Assembly (NCBI RefSeq): GCF_037975245.1
Contig: NC_092571.1
Coordinates: 7,232,501-7,296,500 of the forward strand
DNA length: 64,000 bases
Reading direction: 5' to 3'
Source of the DNA: Apostichopus japonicus
Taxonomy: Eukaryota > Echinodermata > Holothuroidea > Aspidochirotida > Stichopodidae
Shown piece after piece: positions 21,874 to 33,718 of the stretch. Each line of letters begins with the position of its first letter. Within the stretch, counting starts at the first letter, position 1. The translations under genes and the position numbers were made by a program. The notes under the pieces were generated by a model, which saw only the letters and a list, made by a program, of their open reading frames with translations, was not told the origin of the DNA and made no database searches.

Positions 21874-21950
21874 CTTACTTTTACACAATAATAATAATTA
21901 TAATAATAATAATTTATATTATTTTCATTATTATAATAATAGTAAAATAA

Positions 21951-24900
21951 TTCAACAAATAATCCGTTAACGACACACTAAGGATTGATACAAACCAACC
22001 CGTAGATGTTGATGATACTTTTAACAGCTTTCCTATATATAACCATAAAAGCATTTCCCAGTTTCAGAAGTAAAGAGAAAATGAGCATATCCTACAAGTC
22101 TTAACGGTTGACGAGTTTTATAAAGCATAAAAAAAGCAAACCCATCTTAAATGAAATTACTTTAATACAACAAGCGGTATGATGTAAATTGTGTAAATAG
22201 TCTTCATGGAACGTTCCCGTATTGATCTTGTTCCGTAATCCTCACAAACTTAATAGAACAATTCACGGCATTCAAATTAAATTTTAAAAAGAAGATACTA
22301 TTAATATAATACAAAACACCAAGTTTTAAATCAATTGCATTACCACGTCGAGTGATATCTAACATTGAATAACTCCCTTAAGCGCCATTTAATAATGAAG
22401 AAGGACGAACTAGGATATCACGTTGTGCATATTATCTAAAGTAGTTAGCGCGGTACTATTCAAACTAGATTGGATACCGTTTGATATAAATGGCATTAAC
22501 CAACAATACGTACCTACATGCCTATGTAGTGTTGTTACGACTCACTTTGTTGATTAAGCTCCGTCTATCAGTATTGTGGACTACATTTTACATGTTCGAA
22601 AGTGCGCTGAAAGTGTTATAAAGTGCTTCAGCTCGTAAACACGAACATTGGACCGAATCCTGACGAATTTCAGCCTGTTCGCCGCCGAGTAGCAGTGATG
22701 ACAACTAGGGTAGTTGCTAGTAATGGCGTTGGTACCAGTTCCACCAATACTACTTAACTCCTTTGCAGAATAAGCGTCATTCTTAAACTGATCCTCATCA
22801 TGAGACGACCTTACTTATTTTAAGTTGGTAGGTCGCAAACGTAAACTTGTCGGTTCCAATGGCATAGAGCCATGCTTTATATCTACTTGGTTCCTTTTGT
22901 TGGTCAGAAATTGGGAAAACTCGCCTATTCTCGTGTTTTTGAAGGCCTATTTGTACAACCAAATACTTGGCACAACGACATTCCCACAGATAGTTATAGC
23001 GTGGGTATAGCATATGCCCAGCTGTGTTTACAAAACAAAATGAATGGATGATTTACACACTACAGGAGCTATGAATACTTATGAAAGTATCCGTCGTTGA
23101 AACTGATAACGACTTTGACATCAATTTGCAATCGTTACTTAAAAATACGGATTCTAAGTTACACTGTAAAAAGTGTCTGGTGATGTAACAGCTTTAAACT
23201 GTTCACCGACTAAAATTAATTTTGTTGTTAACAAAGTTTGTTGTCCATTTACAAAAAGGTAACAACATTTGTAAAACTTCATAAGAATACATAAACTACA
23301 CTCTCGGAACAAAACATGAGGCTCGATCCAAGTTTTCATTGTGCGGCAGAAGTTGCTACCCTAAATCTTGGATCATAAAACGATAATCGGATTTCGTAAG
23401 TTGTTAGAATTAAATGATAATAATGGCATATACGTTTAGTCTTATGCAATCAACGAGTCTTTGACCGAAATAGTAAAGTTAACGACTGTGTTGCAAAGTT
23501 GTAGATGACCTTTGTACACTACAGTGCAGTGATGCTGACCGCGCGCACCGAAGTCTCTGTAATTACGGTAAATTGTCATCATTTCAAAGCATTTCAGTTT
23601 TATTTTAATCAAACGTGAGTGCAACTAGTGGTTTGAGTCATATCTAACTACTTTTTATTGACGTAAGGGTTATGTTAAACGTTCTTTGTTTGGAAAAAAG
23701 CAAAGCAAGTAGGCTAGGCTTACAGCACAGCTCGCTGTCGGTTCATTGTGTGCAGGTTAGCATGAGATGCTACGGCAGTGCAGTATGTTAGGCTAGCATA
23801 TGCGATCGCTTACATCTAGCATATCGTCGTAGCTGTTTTGACAATCATACCAAACATAAGCTTACATTCAGTTTCGTTTCGATTGGCTATGTTATAACGA
23901 GGCCCCAGTAGACACTGATCTCTAATCAGTGTCTAGGCCTTGCTATATAGCATTATAGATTATCTAAACAAACTTCTTGATAGTACTTTCAGTTTGAAGC
24001 CACCGATCGGCATTAAATCTTGGGGAGTCGTGAAGACCTCTATGGCACGCCAGATGGTAAACTTCAGAAATAGGCAATCTAGGCTAGGTTTGTGGTCAAT
24101 AAATTATGTTTATTGACCAATACTAGCAGGTCTGTCACTTATAAAGCAAGATTTGTGACTAAAAACCATTACCGATCAATAAAACCAGGTTTTCTAGTTT
24201 GATAAATCACGTTTATCCAGTCAAAAATCGGAATTATCTAACATCTCTGCTAATTTTTTTTTCGCGTTGAATTTTGAAAACTATAGTATCGGTCGGAATT
24301 TTTTTTTATTCCTTGCCGAAGGCTAATGGATGCCCTGTATGCGATGGGGATGGTCGGTGTATGTGTGCGCATGTGTATGTGAAGCCTTGGCTTATAGACA
24401 CGATATCTCAAGAACCAAAGTTGCTTGAACTTCAAACTTGATATGTAGGTATATCCCTTGGCGAGTAGATGATCCCTATTGTCAGTAAATAGATGTGTTT
24501 GTACTTCCTTCATGTTACAACAAGTAAATTGGGTTAGGCTTCTTCAACTACCTAATCCAGGCGTATTTGTCAGGATATTGTAAGGCTTAAAACTATCATT
24601 ATTACTAATAGTTATTTATTTTATTATTATTAGTTTTCAGTGGGAGAGGGCAAATATGGTAAATGAAATATTAAAATAAAAATTCCTGAAGGAAATTCTT
24701 TGTAAATGTGAATTGTGAGTATTGGGAGCAAGATTTGTTTCAGGCAAAGCCTACCTCCTAGCCGCCCCCCCTCCCCCTCCAGAACTACGAGTTACTAAGC
24801 CCATGTTTATGTCATGAAGAGTTGCTGCATGTACTGTTTTATGCCATACCAACCTAATATCAGCACGGATGTGGTGAGTGTTGGTGTTATGAATTATGCA

Positions 24901-25206
24901 AAGCTGTAACCTACTTACACTATTAACTGTCAATATATGTAACCAAAAATGTGTTTTTGATTTTCTTTCATAGGACAGGCTTTAGCTAGACATGAGATCA
25001 GGGGCATCGGATATGTAATGTGTTGTCGGAGATCCTAACGCATATCTGAAAGGTTTTCAATTTCCATATGTTTTTACTCTCTTGCACATGGTTACTTCTT
25101 CATGTGTTGTTCATTATGATACTTCTGCTAGACAGCTGTGTCAATACAAGGGGTAGTACAGGCTTCTTCAAAATCAACCAAATTACCAAGTTACGTATCC
25201 TGAGGA
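21951..25206. other. No gene seen; small palindromic repeat patch
   Basis: AT-rich DNA without convincing exons. At 24093-24119 there is a perfect 11-bp-arm palindrome (TGGTCAATAAA, centre TTATG, TTTATTGACCA). At 24201-24217 there is GATAAA-TCACG-TTTATC. Both resemble the near-palindromic array at 33.33-33.72 kb. A poly-C/T tract lies at 24764-24780. Confidence 0.5.
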
Positions 25207-25735
25207 AAATTGCAAAATAATGTTTGTAAGTAACTCAGCTTTGAAAAGTAACTTCTATCGAGACCATATGGAGAAGATAGAATTGAAATACACCAAAGAT
25301 TATGTAATAGACTGTTTGATGTACAAATGCATTGCAAATTACAGTTTTACAGAAAAACTTCCTCTAATTTCGCAGATTTAAAAAAAAAAAAACATCTTGT
25401 AGAGCATCTAGAATTTGGTTTCGAAGTATTTTGTTCATTTGAAAATTGCAAAAACAAATTCTCCTCCAAAAATACTTTAAGATGTCATCATATCTCCAGG
25501 AACCATCAATCTACAGTTGATAACTTTACTGAGACTGCAACAGTTGCAGGAAGCCCCGCATGTAAACTCCTTCAAAATAGACATGATGAAGATATTGCTA
25601 ACCACAACAATTACCATATGATAATGATTCTGAAAATATTGCACTGTTGTACTTAAATCTCCACGCAAAATTTCTTGTTCAATATTCTACTTTGCAGTAT
25701 ATAATTGAAAACATAGGGATATCAGCGGTTTGATA
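25207..25735 (+). pseudogene. Decayed C2H2 zinc-finger gene (transposon-associated type)
   Basis: Broken frames encode pieces of one protein in order. From about 25219 comes MFVSNSALKSNFYRDHMEKI, then LMYKC, the remnants of fingers. Next comes HLVEHLEFGFEVFCSFENCKNKFSS with HHISRNH, which is a C2H2 finger (C-x4-C, then His pair). After a further gap comes SENIALLYLNLHAKFLVQYS. Reading frames are interrupted by a stop at about 25378 followed by an A-run, and by later frame changes, so no intact product can be made. Similar multi-finger proteins with a following LYLKL-type segment occur as multicopy genes in fish and invertebrates, which is my reason for suspecting a mobile or retro-copied origin. 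A trace at about 26524-26620 (YYVFNICYHTEVQATMETL) may be the far end of the same relic. Confidence 0.45.
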
Positions 25736-28700
25736 TCAACGAAAAAAAAAAAAAAAAAAAAAAACCATTGTGTGATCTGAGTGACGAATGGCCTTTTGCT
25801 TTTCTGACATCCTTCCTAATTGACAACCCATTTCTATGAGCTTACAAGCATTTCTTGTAAAAGGTTTCAGACCAACTTGACAAAGAAAGTGGACCCACCC
25901 CCTCTAGTTATTTCTTTGTGATACAAAACAGGGCAAGTTCTCAACAAAAAGAGAACAGAAGATGGAAAAGGCAAAAGAGTCTGAAAATATGGAGCATTGT
26001 GTCACCCTCGCAGCAGTGTTTCTGCTATGTGAATATTTTGAAGAAGACAAAGATGGTGATGTTCAAAGAAGTAGAGGTATATGTAACCATTTTTAACAGC
26101 TAGTCCTTGGCTAAATTGATGTGATATTTGCATTTCTTATGCTAGGAATTTGTACATTATGATCGCTAATAAAATAAGGAATTTGGTAAAATAGGAAGTT
26201 TCATTGCAGAGGCATTTTGTAAATTAAAGAGCAGTGAAAGAAATGTGAGTTTGATGATTGGTACATTACAAGCACTATTGACCTCTAGAAATTCATCCAG
26301 AGTGCAAGAGTTACCTTTGCAGGTTACGCTTGCGTATGTTATAATAAAAGACATTGCTTTTAAAATGATAATCCATGAATCAATATACTAAAAGATATTA
26401 ATCAAAAATGCTTTTGTTCTTGTGTATCAGTGGCAATCCATTTCTAAGAAATAGAATGGCAATAACAGTCGATCGGGAGCCTCTCCTCTGTATCTTACAC
26501 CCATTATTGCTGCGTTGAAGATGTTGTTCATGAGCTATTATGTCTTCAACATATGCTATCACACAGAGGTTCAAGCAACCATGGAAACATTAATATTTTT
26601 AATATCACCAGCTTTGCTTGTTGTCATGCACCACAAGTTGTGGCAGCCTACACCAGTTGATTGTCATATCGAAGACAAAATTCATGTTGATACCCTGAAA
26701 GTATTTTTATAATTTTTAGTATAATTTTTGATAAGTTTTAAAATACCAACATATAACCACAAACCCATTTTAGCCCAACAGATTAATACTATAGATGTTG
26801 TACATAATTTCAACTGCAGAGATATTTGGAAACCTCATGTGTGGGTAGGACTAAAGTAGTTTATAAGGATATTCCCTCTTATTATTATTATTGTTGTTTT
26901 TATTATTATTATTATGATTATTATTATTGTAATTATTATTGCCATTATGTTTGTTAGGGTGGGGGGTTGGTGTAAAAGTTATTCAACTTTTATGAACATG
27001 AAGCACCGAGTGTGATGCACAAAAATTCACCGACAGCCATTGCAGTGGCATTAATATGTCTTCACAACGTTAAATAGCACATTTATACACTGACCCCACA
27101 AACTGTTGTATTCAGAGAGCAAGCCAGCATAAGATATGACCTCATCAAATGACAGCTTTAATCTTCATTAACTTCTGATTGGTAGGTAGCCAGACCAGGC
27201 TTGGGCGGATACTCCCCTTCCTCTGCTGTTACAGGAACTGTGTGGATTTTTTTTTACTAATTTAGGTAATTAATTTTACCAAAGTTTGAATGAATTGAGT
27301 TTTTAAACACAATGGTGCTTTCGGTGAACAATGATAGATTGGGTGTATGTAACCTTTTTTTTAAAAATTATCCCCTACATATGTCGGTTCGAGATTGATC
27401 CAGGAAGAGGCTCCGAGGCAAAGAAATCACACAGATGGAGTATCAAGCCAAAAGTCACTTCACTTTGTGAGCGGATGAAGGAGAGTACAGAATAAGATAT
27501 GCAACACATGTGGTTCTACTCTGCGCTATCTGCAACTGGACTGACAAAGGGTTCAATGTGTTATTGATCTTGAGGACGTGTAAAAAGTTCAGCCACATTA
27601 GCCAAAAGTATTAAATTATACTTCAGTTAACTGCGTTTCAAATTTTGCTTACTGCCTTTTACCCTTTATTGTTTTGTTTATTGATTCCTCCATTTCAAGA
27701 TTCATGTTCCAATGTTACTTTAGTTGACTTTTAACATACTCAATAAACAATAATGTTATCTGTTTCCTTAATAAGTCTTTCAACCAAGCATTTTTATTTT
27801 CTCAAATAAAAGTATGAGTCTGTTCAGAACAAATTCCATAGCTTTCCAGTACAAATTGATTTTTTTCAATAATATAAAAAAGATCCCAAGGTTTAGCAAT
27901 AACAAGTAGATGTTCTGATTGTTATGTACCCCCACATTTTGAAAAGGGTTAGGTTGACCAGCATTACAATGGAAGTTCCACCACTGTGACATTGACCATC
28001 GATCCAAATATTTTCTTTTTCTTTCTAGTTTATTACGAGATATATATATATATATATATATTCAACGCATTGGTAATTATCCCTCTTGTGGAATGATATC
28101 TAAACATTTGTGTACCAAAAAAATGCAAGCTTAGAGAAACTTTATTAAAACTGTGACATGTTTGTGAAATATTATATTGTTACATTCGTGGTTTGCGGTG
28201 CTAATTCCACATTTACTGTATATGTTATCTTAAAAGTCAGAGATAGCCAGCGGTGTACAGAACGCTACTGAACTAAAATATCAAGAGAGAAATGCTCAAG
28301 AAATAATTCAGTAGGTGCTCTCAAATATGATAGTTCATACTTACTTCACATATCATTTTAGCCATATTCACTGTCAGTGCACAGTATACTTAAGTTTCCC
28401 TTTTTCAAGTAGCATAGCTGAATGGATATTCAATTTCGTTCGTAATAGCGTGAGTAAAATTTTTCAATAAAAGCACACTCATATACCCAACTTACTTCAT
28501 CGCCATTTTTCTTCTGCATGTCATATTTAACATTCATACCGCATGATAGACTTTGAGGGCTCCGAAGAACGTGCAGATAAAGATAAAGAACTGCAAACAC
28601 GAAACGGAGCGAGACGGAAAAAAAACTAAGCAAAATCAGCAGTTTTAATTACGTTAATGGGTGATCTCAAAATAGGATTTTCTTGCCTATAGCTGATCGG

Positions 28701-28804
28701 ATTGTTTTCGACATTTTAGATGACTCTAACGTTAATTATAAGCCCATCGGCCTCAAACAAAGCGGTTAGATCACTTTTCACAAATTAAAACATTGCCAAC
28801 TGTT
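25736..28804. other. No intact gene; microsatellites and possible pseudogene tail
   Basis: Contains a poly-A run (25741-25764), an ATT microsatellite (about 26878-26942), a (TA) tract (28039-28061), and the possible tail of the zinc-finger relic (about 26200-26710). No other supported feature. Confidence 0.5.
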
Positions 28805-29095
28805 TCAACCCCCGAATATCTGCTTGCACTTTTGATGCGACTTGACCAAGTTACCGGTGGGTTGTGGTAGAGTGCGTTTAGTTCGGGTTAAAGTGTCGAA
28901 GGCACGAATTTCCTCTTGATCGCCACAGATGCTAGTTTTATGCGAGGCGCCACGTGGCTTGCTTGTTGTAAGGCCCCGGCGCAGCCGGTTGGACACCTTG
29001 ACTTTGGTGACAATCGGTGTTCCAGTCCTGCTCCCTGAGGGGCAGGAGGGGGGGGGGGATCTTCTTCTGGTGGTCAACAAGTCTTCAAGTTTCAT
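28805..29095 (-). CDS. Candidate coding exon or short gene, unknown function
   Basis: On the minus strand an ATG at 29095-29093 opens 96 codons with much higher CG content than its surroundings. The product is basic and Ser/Pro/Thr-rich (RRRSPPPSCPSGSRTGTPIV, then KVKVSNRLRRGL). It could end at the TGA near 28805, or leave by a splice donor G|GTAACT at about 28852. No domain, signal peptide or membrane segment is visible. A run of C codons gives three prolines at about 29045-29058, and such homopolymers are also frequent in transposons here. It may be a 5' coding exon of an unknown gene, or chance. The opposite-strand frame at 28929-29117 is treated as its shadow. Confidence 0.25.
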   Translation of the reverse strand: MKLEDLLTTRRRSPPPSCPSGSRTGTPIVTKVKVSNRLRRGLTTSKPRGASHKTSICGDQEEIRAFDTLTRTKRTLPQPTGNLVKSHQKCKQIFGG

Positions 29096-31511
29096 TAAAA
29101 GCGACCAACTTAAATGAACTCATTTTAATTAACTTTCGCTACGAGCAATTCGTTTAATATCGTTAGTTTGTTTGTACTAGCTTACGTTGGAGGGGGCAGA
29201 GTGATAATAAGCACTGCCAAGAAGACACATTGATTCCCACATAAAGGCAAAATGATTATTCAGACGGCGTGCGTAAAGAAGCTAACGCATTTCTTCAATC
29301 AATGACATTACTTTAAATACGTCTTGGGATGACAACTACCACCCCCTTTGAGTAGTAACAACCCAGCCTTTCGCCTTACCAACCTATAATTTTTGCATAG
29401 CTTTCGTGAGTACATTCCCCATCACAGCTCTTAGGCCAATATGACCTGCTACCAACATGCACCGACTTGAAAATGCAACCGTTTTCTGGCTCACCCATAG
29501 AGAGAAATCGACGCCCGCCCATCAACCCATGTATCGCTGTAAAGGTCATCGGTCAGAATAGTCAAAAAGTTGAATCTATCCAGGTTTTCACCCTAGTTAC
29601 GTCATCACTGCCGATTGGAGACCAGAAACAATGCAGTATGTACACCATCATATCAGTTGTGTTTCAACTCCACTAGAGAAGAAATTATGAAGAAGTATTT
29701 GTAGACTATTGTAGACTAATAAAATAACTTCACAGTGTTTTGCTTTTCCGCCATTAGACACATTCTGGTTTTAAATAATTTTAATTTTCAAATAACTCAT
29801 TAATAATATGATTAAGTTTTTAAATTCGTATTCGTTTATACATATCGATCGTATTCGGTGTTTCTTTCTATACTTATTTGTATTCGATATATCATAGCTA
29901 TCCTGCGTGGGAAATCAATATTTCAAGCTGTTTATAACATCGGCCTACACGAGAAAAATCGCTTGTAATAAATTCGATCCTGCCTCGTAAAACCTGACAG
30001 GTATTTCATGCATCTCAAATCAAGGGATTCATAAACACCTAACAGTCGAATCCTTTAGCACAAATTGGAACTTTAACAGACAGCTATTTTCGTATTTTTT
30101 TGACGCAATAAATAACAATGTTAAATAAACGCATGCGCATTGCGAGAGGCCTCAGTACTTCATTCAGAGCACGCAATATGGTTCACACAAAGGTTACAGT
30201 CACTTTCAGTGCGATGTTTGTGGGCGTTTGTAACAAGACTAAGAGTTGGTGGGTGGATGGCGGGAATTTATTCTAATATGGGTTAAGAAGCCCACGTTTC
30301 AATTCAGTTGTATCTAAAAGAATTCAAACAAAAGTCTTAGAAACGCTATCAAGAGGTGCCAACGATGTAAATTTCATGTTATTAATATATTAGCATAGCA
30401 AGAGAAGAAACATACGTGTTAAGTGTATACTGTCTTGTTAGCATCTTTATTAACTTAGACAAACGTTGCGTTGGTCTATGAATTTATTCACCACAAGGTT
30501 GAAGAAAACAACATTATGTGAGACAACCTGGATGGAAAAGTAATGGAAAAGTACCATACGGATACGGCTGTCCTTATTGAATGCCATCCTTTGGGGCAAC
30601 TTAATATTAGAATATATGAACATGTATGCTATATTTCTCTTTCTCCACACCTGTATACCTGCAAATCCCAAACAAATTCAGGAATAATGGGGGCACTGCA
30701 ACTTTCTCCTAACATGGCCAAAGCTTGGTAGAGGTCAGATATACTCTTAACGGTCCAAATACAACACGGACACTTTTTTAATAACGTCTTACAAAATTTA
30801 AAATGTTTAAAGTCTAATTCTGTTCGTATTTTGTGGAACTTAACATCTTTAAAGGAAAGTCACATCTTGTTGAAGAGTCTGTGGTATTGGCACGTGAAAA
30901 GCATATCGCCCAATCATTGGCTCATCAAGAATAGTATGATTAATTTTAATATATTTGCATTAAGTTACATAAAACATAAGTAATTTATTAATCGCCGAAC
31001 TGTTGAAAGGTTGCATTACTCTGTCAGTTTGCAGTTTTTTTCCTTCTGTAGTAAATGTGAAGATGTCTTGTTTTGAATCTGTTTCAGAACACGATGGGTT
31101 ATGAATACATAGGAATATATTAATCGCAAGTTCAGCAGTCATTACAATATCACTGACACCTTTTTACATTGTTAAACTGTATGAAGATCGTCATATCGTA
31201 TACTGAAGAGAAATCCTGCAAAGCTACCGCAGATTAGCACATACTCATATATGTCTATATATGCCTATCTATATATAACAACAACGTTGCTATAAGGAGG
31301 AACATCAATGAAAAAATATTAACGATAACAGTTACTATTATTTATAAACATTTTACAAAACTATTTTCCTGGAGGCTTTTTCACCTCTCCAAATGAATAC
31401 CAGACGTCTCAAGATTAAATTTAACAATTAACATTCTCAACGAACCAAGGTTCTCTAAAGAAGGCAGTATAGCAACTGTCACAAGTTGACAAAGGTTTGA
31501 CCATTTTAACA

Positions 31512-31514
<3 letters not shown>
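29096..31514. other. No gene seen
   Basis: A CG-rich patch at 30126-30146 contains CGCATGCGCATTGCG, close to an NRF-1 type promoter motif, but no transcript could be followed from it. The rest is AT-rich without supported features. Confidence 0.45.
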
Positions 31515-31559
<45 letters not shown>

Positions 31560-31685
31560 CGAGTATTTGTTCAGTTGGGCGTGAAACTCCGAGTAACAGC
31601 TGTACTTACCAAGGCATTTACTTATATGTTTAGGCTCTGCTTTTATAGCATAGAGCACTCTTCTTGCAGTCCTGATCCTTCCTTG

Positions 31686-31741
<56 letters not shown>

Positions 31742-31759
31742 CCTATATAGCCTATATAG

Positions 31760-31801
<42 letters not shown>
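31515..31801. repeat. Two (TA)n microsatellites with TATAGCC interruptions
   Basis: TA dinucleotide tracts lie at 31515-31558 and 31686-31801. The second is split by three TATAGCC units at 31738-31762. About 125 bases of unique sequence lie between the tracts. Confidence 0.97.
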
Positions 31802-31804
<3 letters not shown>

Positions 31805-33330
31805 GATCATTTGACTTCTTTGACAGTTCTGGAATCAAAACATAAGATATACATTGAACGCATCAAGATAACGCCACAAGTGGATTGGGCTGATCAAATG
31901 TGAACAGCTAGTCGTCTACTGACTGGCCATTTAAACTCTACAAAGAGGCCACAAAAGATCCCATATCGTCATGAGAGCATCTTCTTTACTAAAAGGATGC
32001 TCAGATTTGAAGCAAATAAGGAAGCAGTACAGTGGTTTACGGTCTAAGCTGCGTTTCATTCAGCTAGGGACATTTACGGTACTAACAAACATTAATATTG
32101 CAAATTTTCCAGACTGCGGAGAGTGACGTCATGTTTTACGCTATAACGATGACGGCGTTCATGACGACGTCTGAAAAGTAAACTCCGAACCTAGAGTTTA
32201 AAATAAGTTAATAACTACTCACGATTCGGGGCTGAATTCATTGTTTTAATAGGGAGGAGGAAGGTTGGCGTGTTGAGAGTGATTTCGAGATAAAGTAGCA
32301 TTTATGAGACCTCTGTGACTGGCCGAGCAACGTATAGAAAAGTAGGCCTACACCATTCCAAGCGAGTCAAAGGTGTGATGCCTTCACACCCTCCCCCAGT
32401 ATGTATGCCCTTCCAAGCTCAACAAACACGAGCACCGTAGCATAGATCTCAGTTAATGAAAAAGACATTGAATTCTTCTGACTTCTTTTCCTTTAGAACA
32501 TTTTGTAAACTATTAGAAGCACTTTTTTTTGGTCCTGCCAAAAGATTTGAGTATGTACATAAATTTGACAGTCGCTAGAGAAAAATCGATTTCCTCCTCT
32601 AAAACTAAAGGAAACTATCAAATTAAATTGAACGTATGGTAAGTGAATTCATTTATTGTGAATAGGAGGTTCTGTGCAAGAGACGAGCAATTCTTGTAAC
32701 AAACCATTCATGGAAAATTCTGAAGTGAAACGAAATAAGGCCCGTCGCGACAAGAAATATGATTCGAGTTATTAAAATCGAACTTTTCCATTAATTTAGT
32801 TTTTAAGAACTAAAAAGAGACAAACAATTTTAAAAGGAAATGAATGTGTTTAGATTTGAATACTTAAATTCCTAGATTTACTGTTCCATTGTAGGTCATT
32901 ATTGCTTAAATTATACATTCTGTAATAGAGGAAGATTGCCAAGGCTATAGTACAGTTCTTCTTTTTCTGGTATTGCGATGTACGTACACGAAGACAATAG
33001 AGAATACAAATAGGTGTTCCCTCATATAAGCTAGTGTAAACATTGCAGAACTGTAGACAGGAAACGGCATGCTAGCAAAAGAACAAGAGAGAAGGCAAAT
33101 GAATACGAATAAACATAAAGTGGGGGCGCTATGACTATTTCCATTTTACTCTCGTTCCCCATTGCTGCTAGCGACTGCAGGTTAGTAGAATGTAACTTTA
33201 ACAACTGATTAGTCGAGAAAGAGGAAAGTCAAAACATATTCCGATGTATTTCTAGACTCATGCATGTTTACATTTAGCAGTGTGATATCTTTAGCGTCCT
33301 ATCACGTGTATGACAAGCCAAATGCTCTTA
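31802..33330. other. No gene seen; one CRE-like site
   Basis: A perfect TGACGTCA lies at about 32124-32131, with further GACG repeats to 32172. No coding segment is recognised. Confidence 0.45.
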
Positions 33331-33718
33331 AATCGAAGAACATGGATTATCGGTAGAAAAACCATGTTTATCTACTGATAAACCATGTTTATCACTCGAT
33401 AATCCATGTTTATCGACCTACAAACATGATTATTGCCAGATAAACATATTTTTCCGTGAGAAACATGGTTTTTCGAACGATAAACATGAATTTTCAGTTG
33501 ATATTCCAAGTTTTTGTACTCGATTATCCAAGTTTATCGCTCTAAAATCCATGTTTATTGGTGATAAATCATGATTATCGCACGAAAATCTATGTTTTTA
33601 AACAGATAAACAGTATTTCTTGTCGATAAACCCTTTTATCGATGATTAACCACGTTCTTCGACCGATAAACCATGTTTATCGCCGAAAATACATGTTTAT
33701 TTGCGATAAGCCAATGGC
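33331..33718. repeat. Tandem array of near-palindromic ~21-bp units
   Basis: About 18 diverged units, each centred on an ATG/CATG core. The best are GATAAACCATGTTTATC, in which GATAAAC and GTTTATC are perfect reverse complements around CAT. Unit spacing is about 20-22 bases. Units differ by point changes, so the array is old. It could fold into serial small hairpins. No coding frame spans it. Confidence 0.9.

Larger units (their letters stand above)
21557..21887. mobile_element. Penelope-like element terminal fold-back (130-bp inverted arms)
   Basis: Bases 21616-21745 and 21758-21887 are inverted copies of each other over 130 bases. They are separated by a 12-base centre in which CAA/TTG can pair further. 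The outer part 21557-21615 (AATAAAACTGTTAG, TTATCCACTAGAGAGCCTGTG) matches, in reverse, the end of the Penelope-like element at 45365-45430. The fold-back is therefore the terminal repeat of a Penelope-like element (minus orientation) joined head-to-head with a second copy of its terminal repeat. No coding part is present. Penelope-like elements are known to carry terminal repeats in direct or inverted arrangement and to embed hammerhead ribozymes in them. Confidence 0.75.

Noticed and set aside
27381-27420. GTCGGTTCGAGATTGATCC as tRNA T-arm
   Set aside because: The stem does not pair properly and no D-arm, anticodon arm or acceptor stem fits around it.
31575-31802. Open frame ending in repeated Ile-Tyr
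   Set aside because: Most of it is translation of the TA microsatellite.
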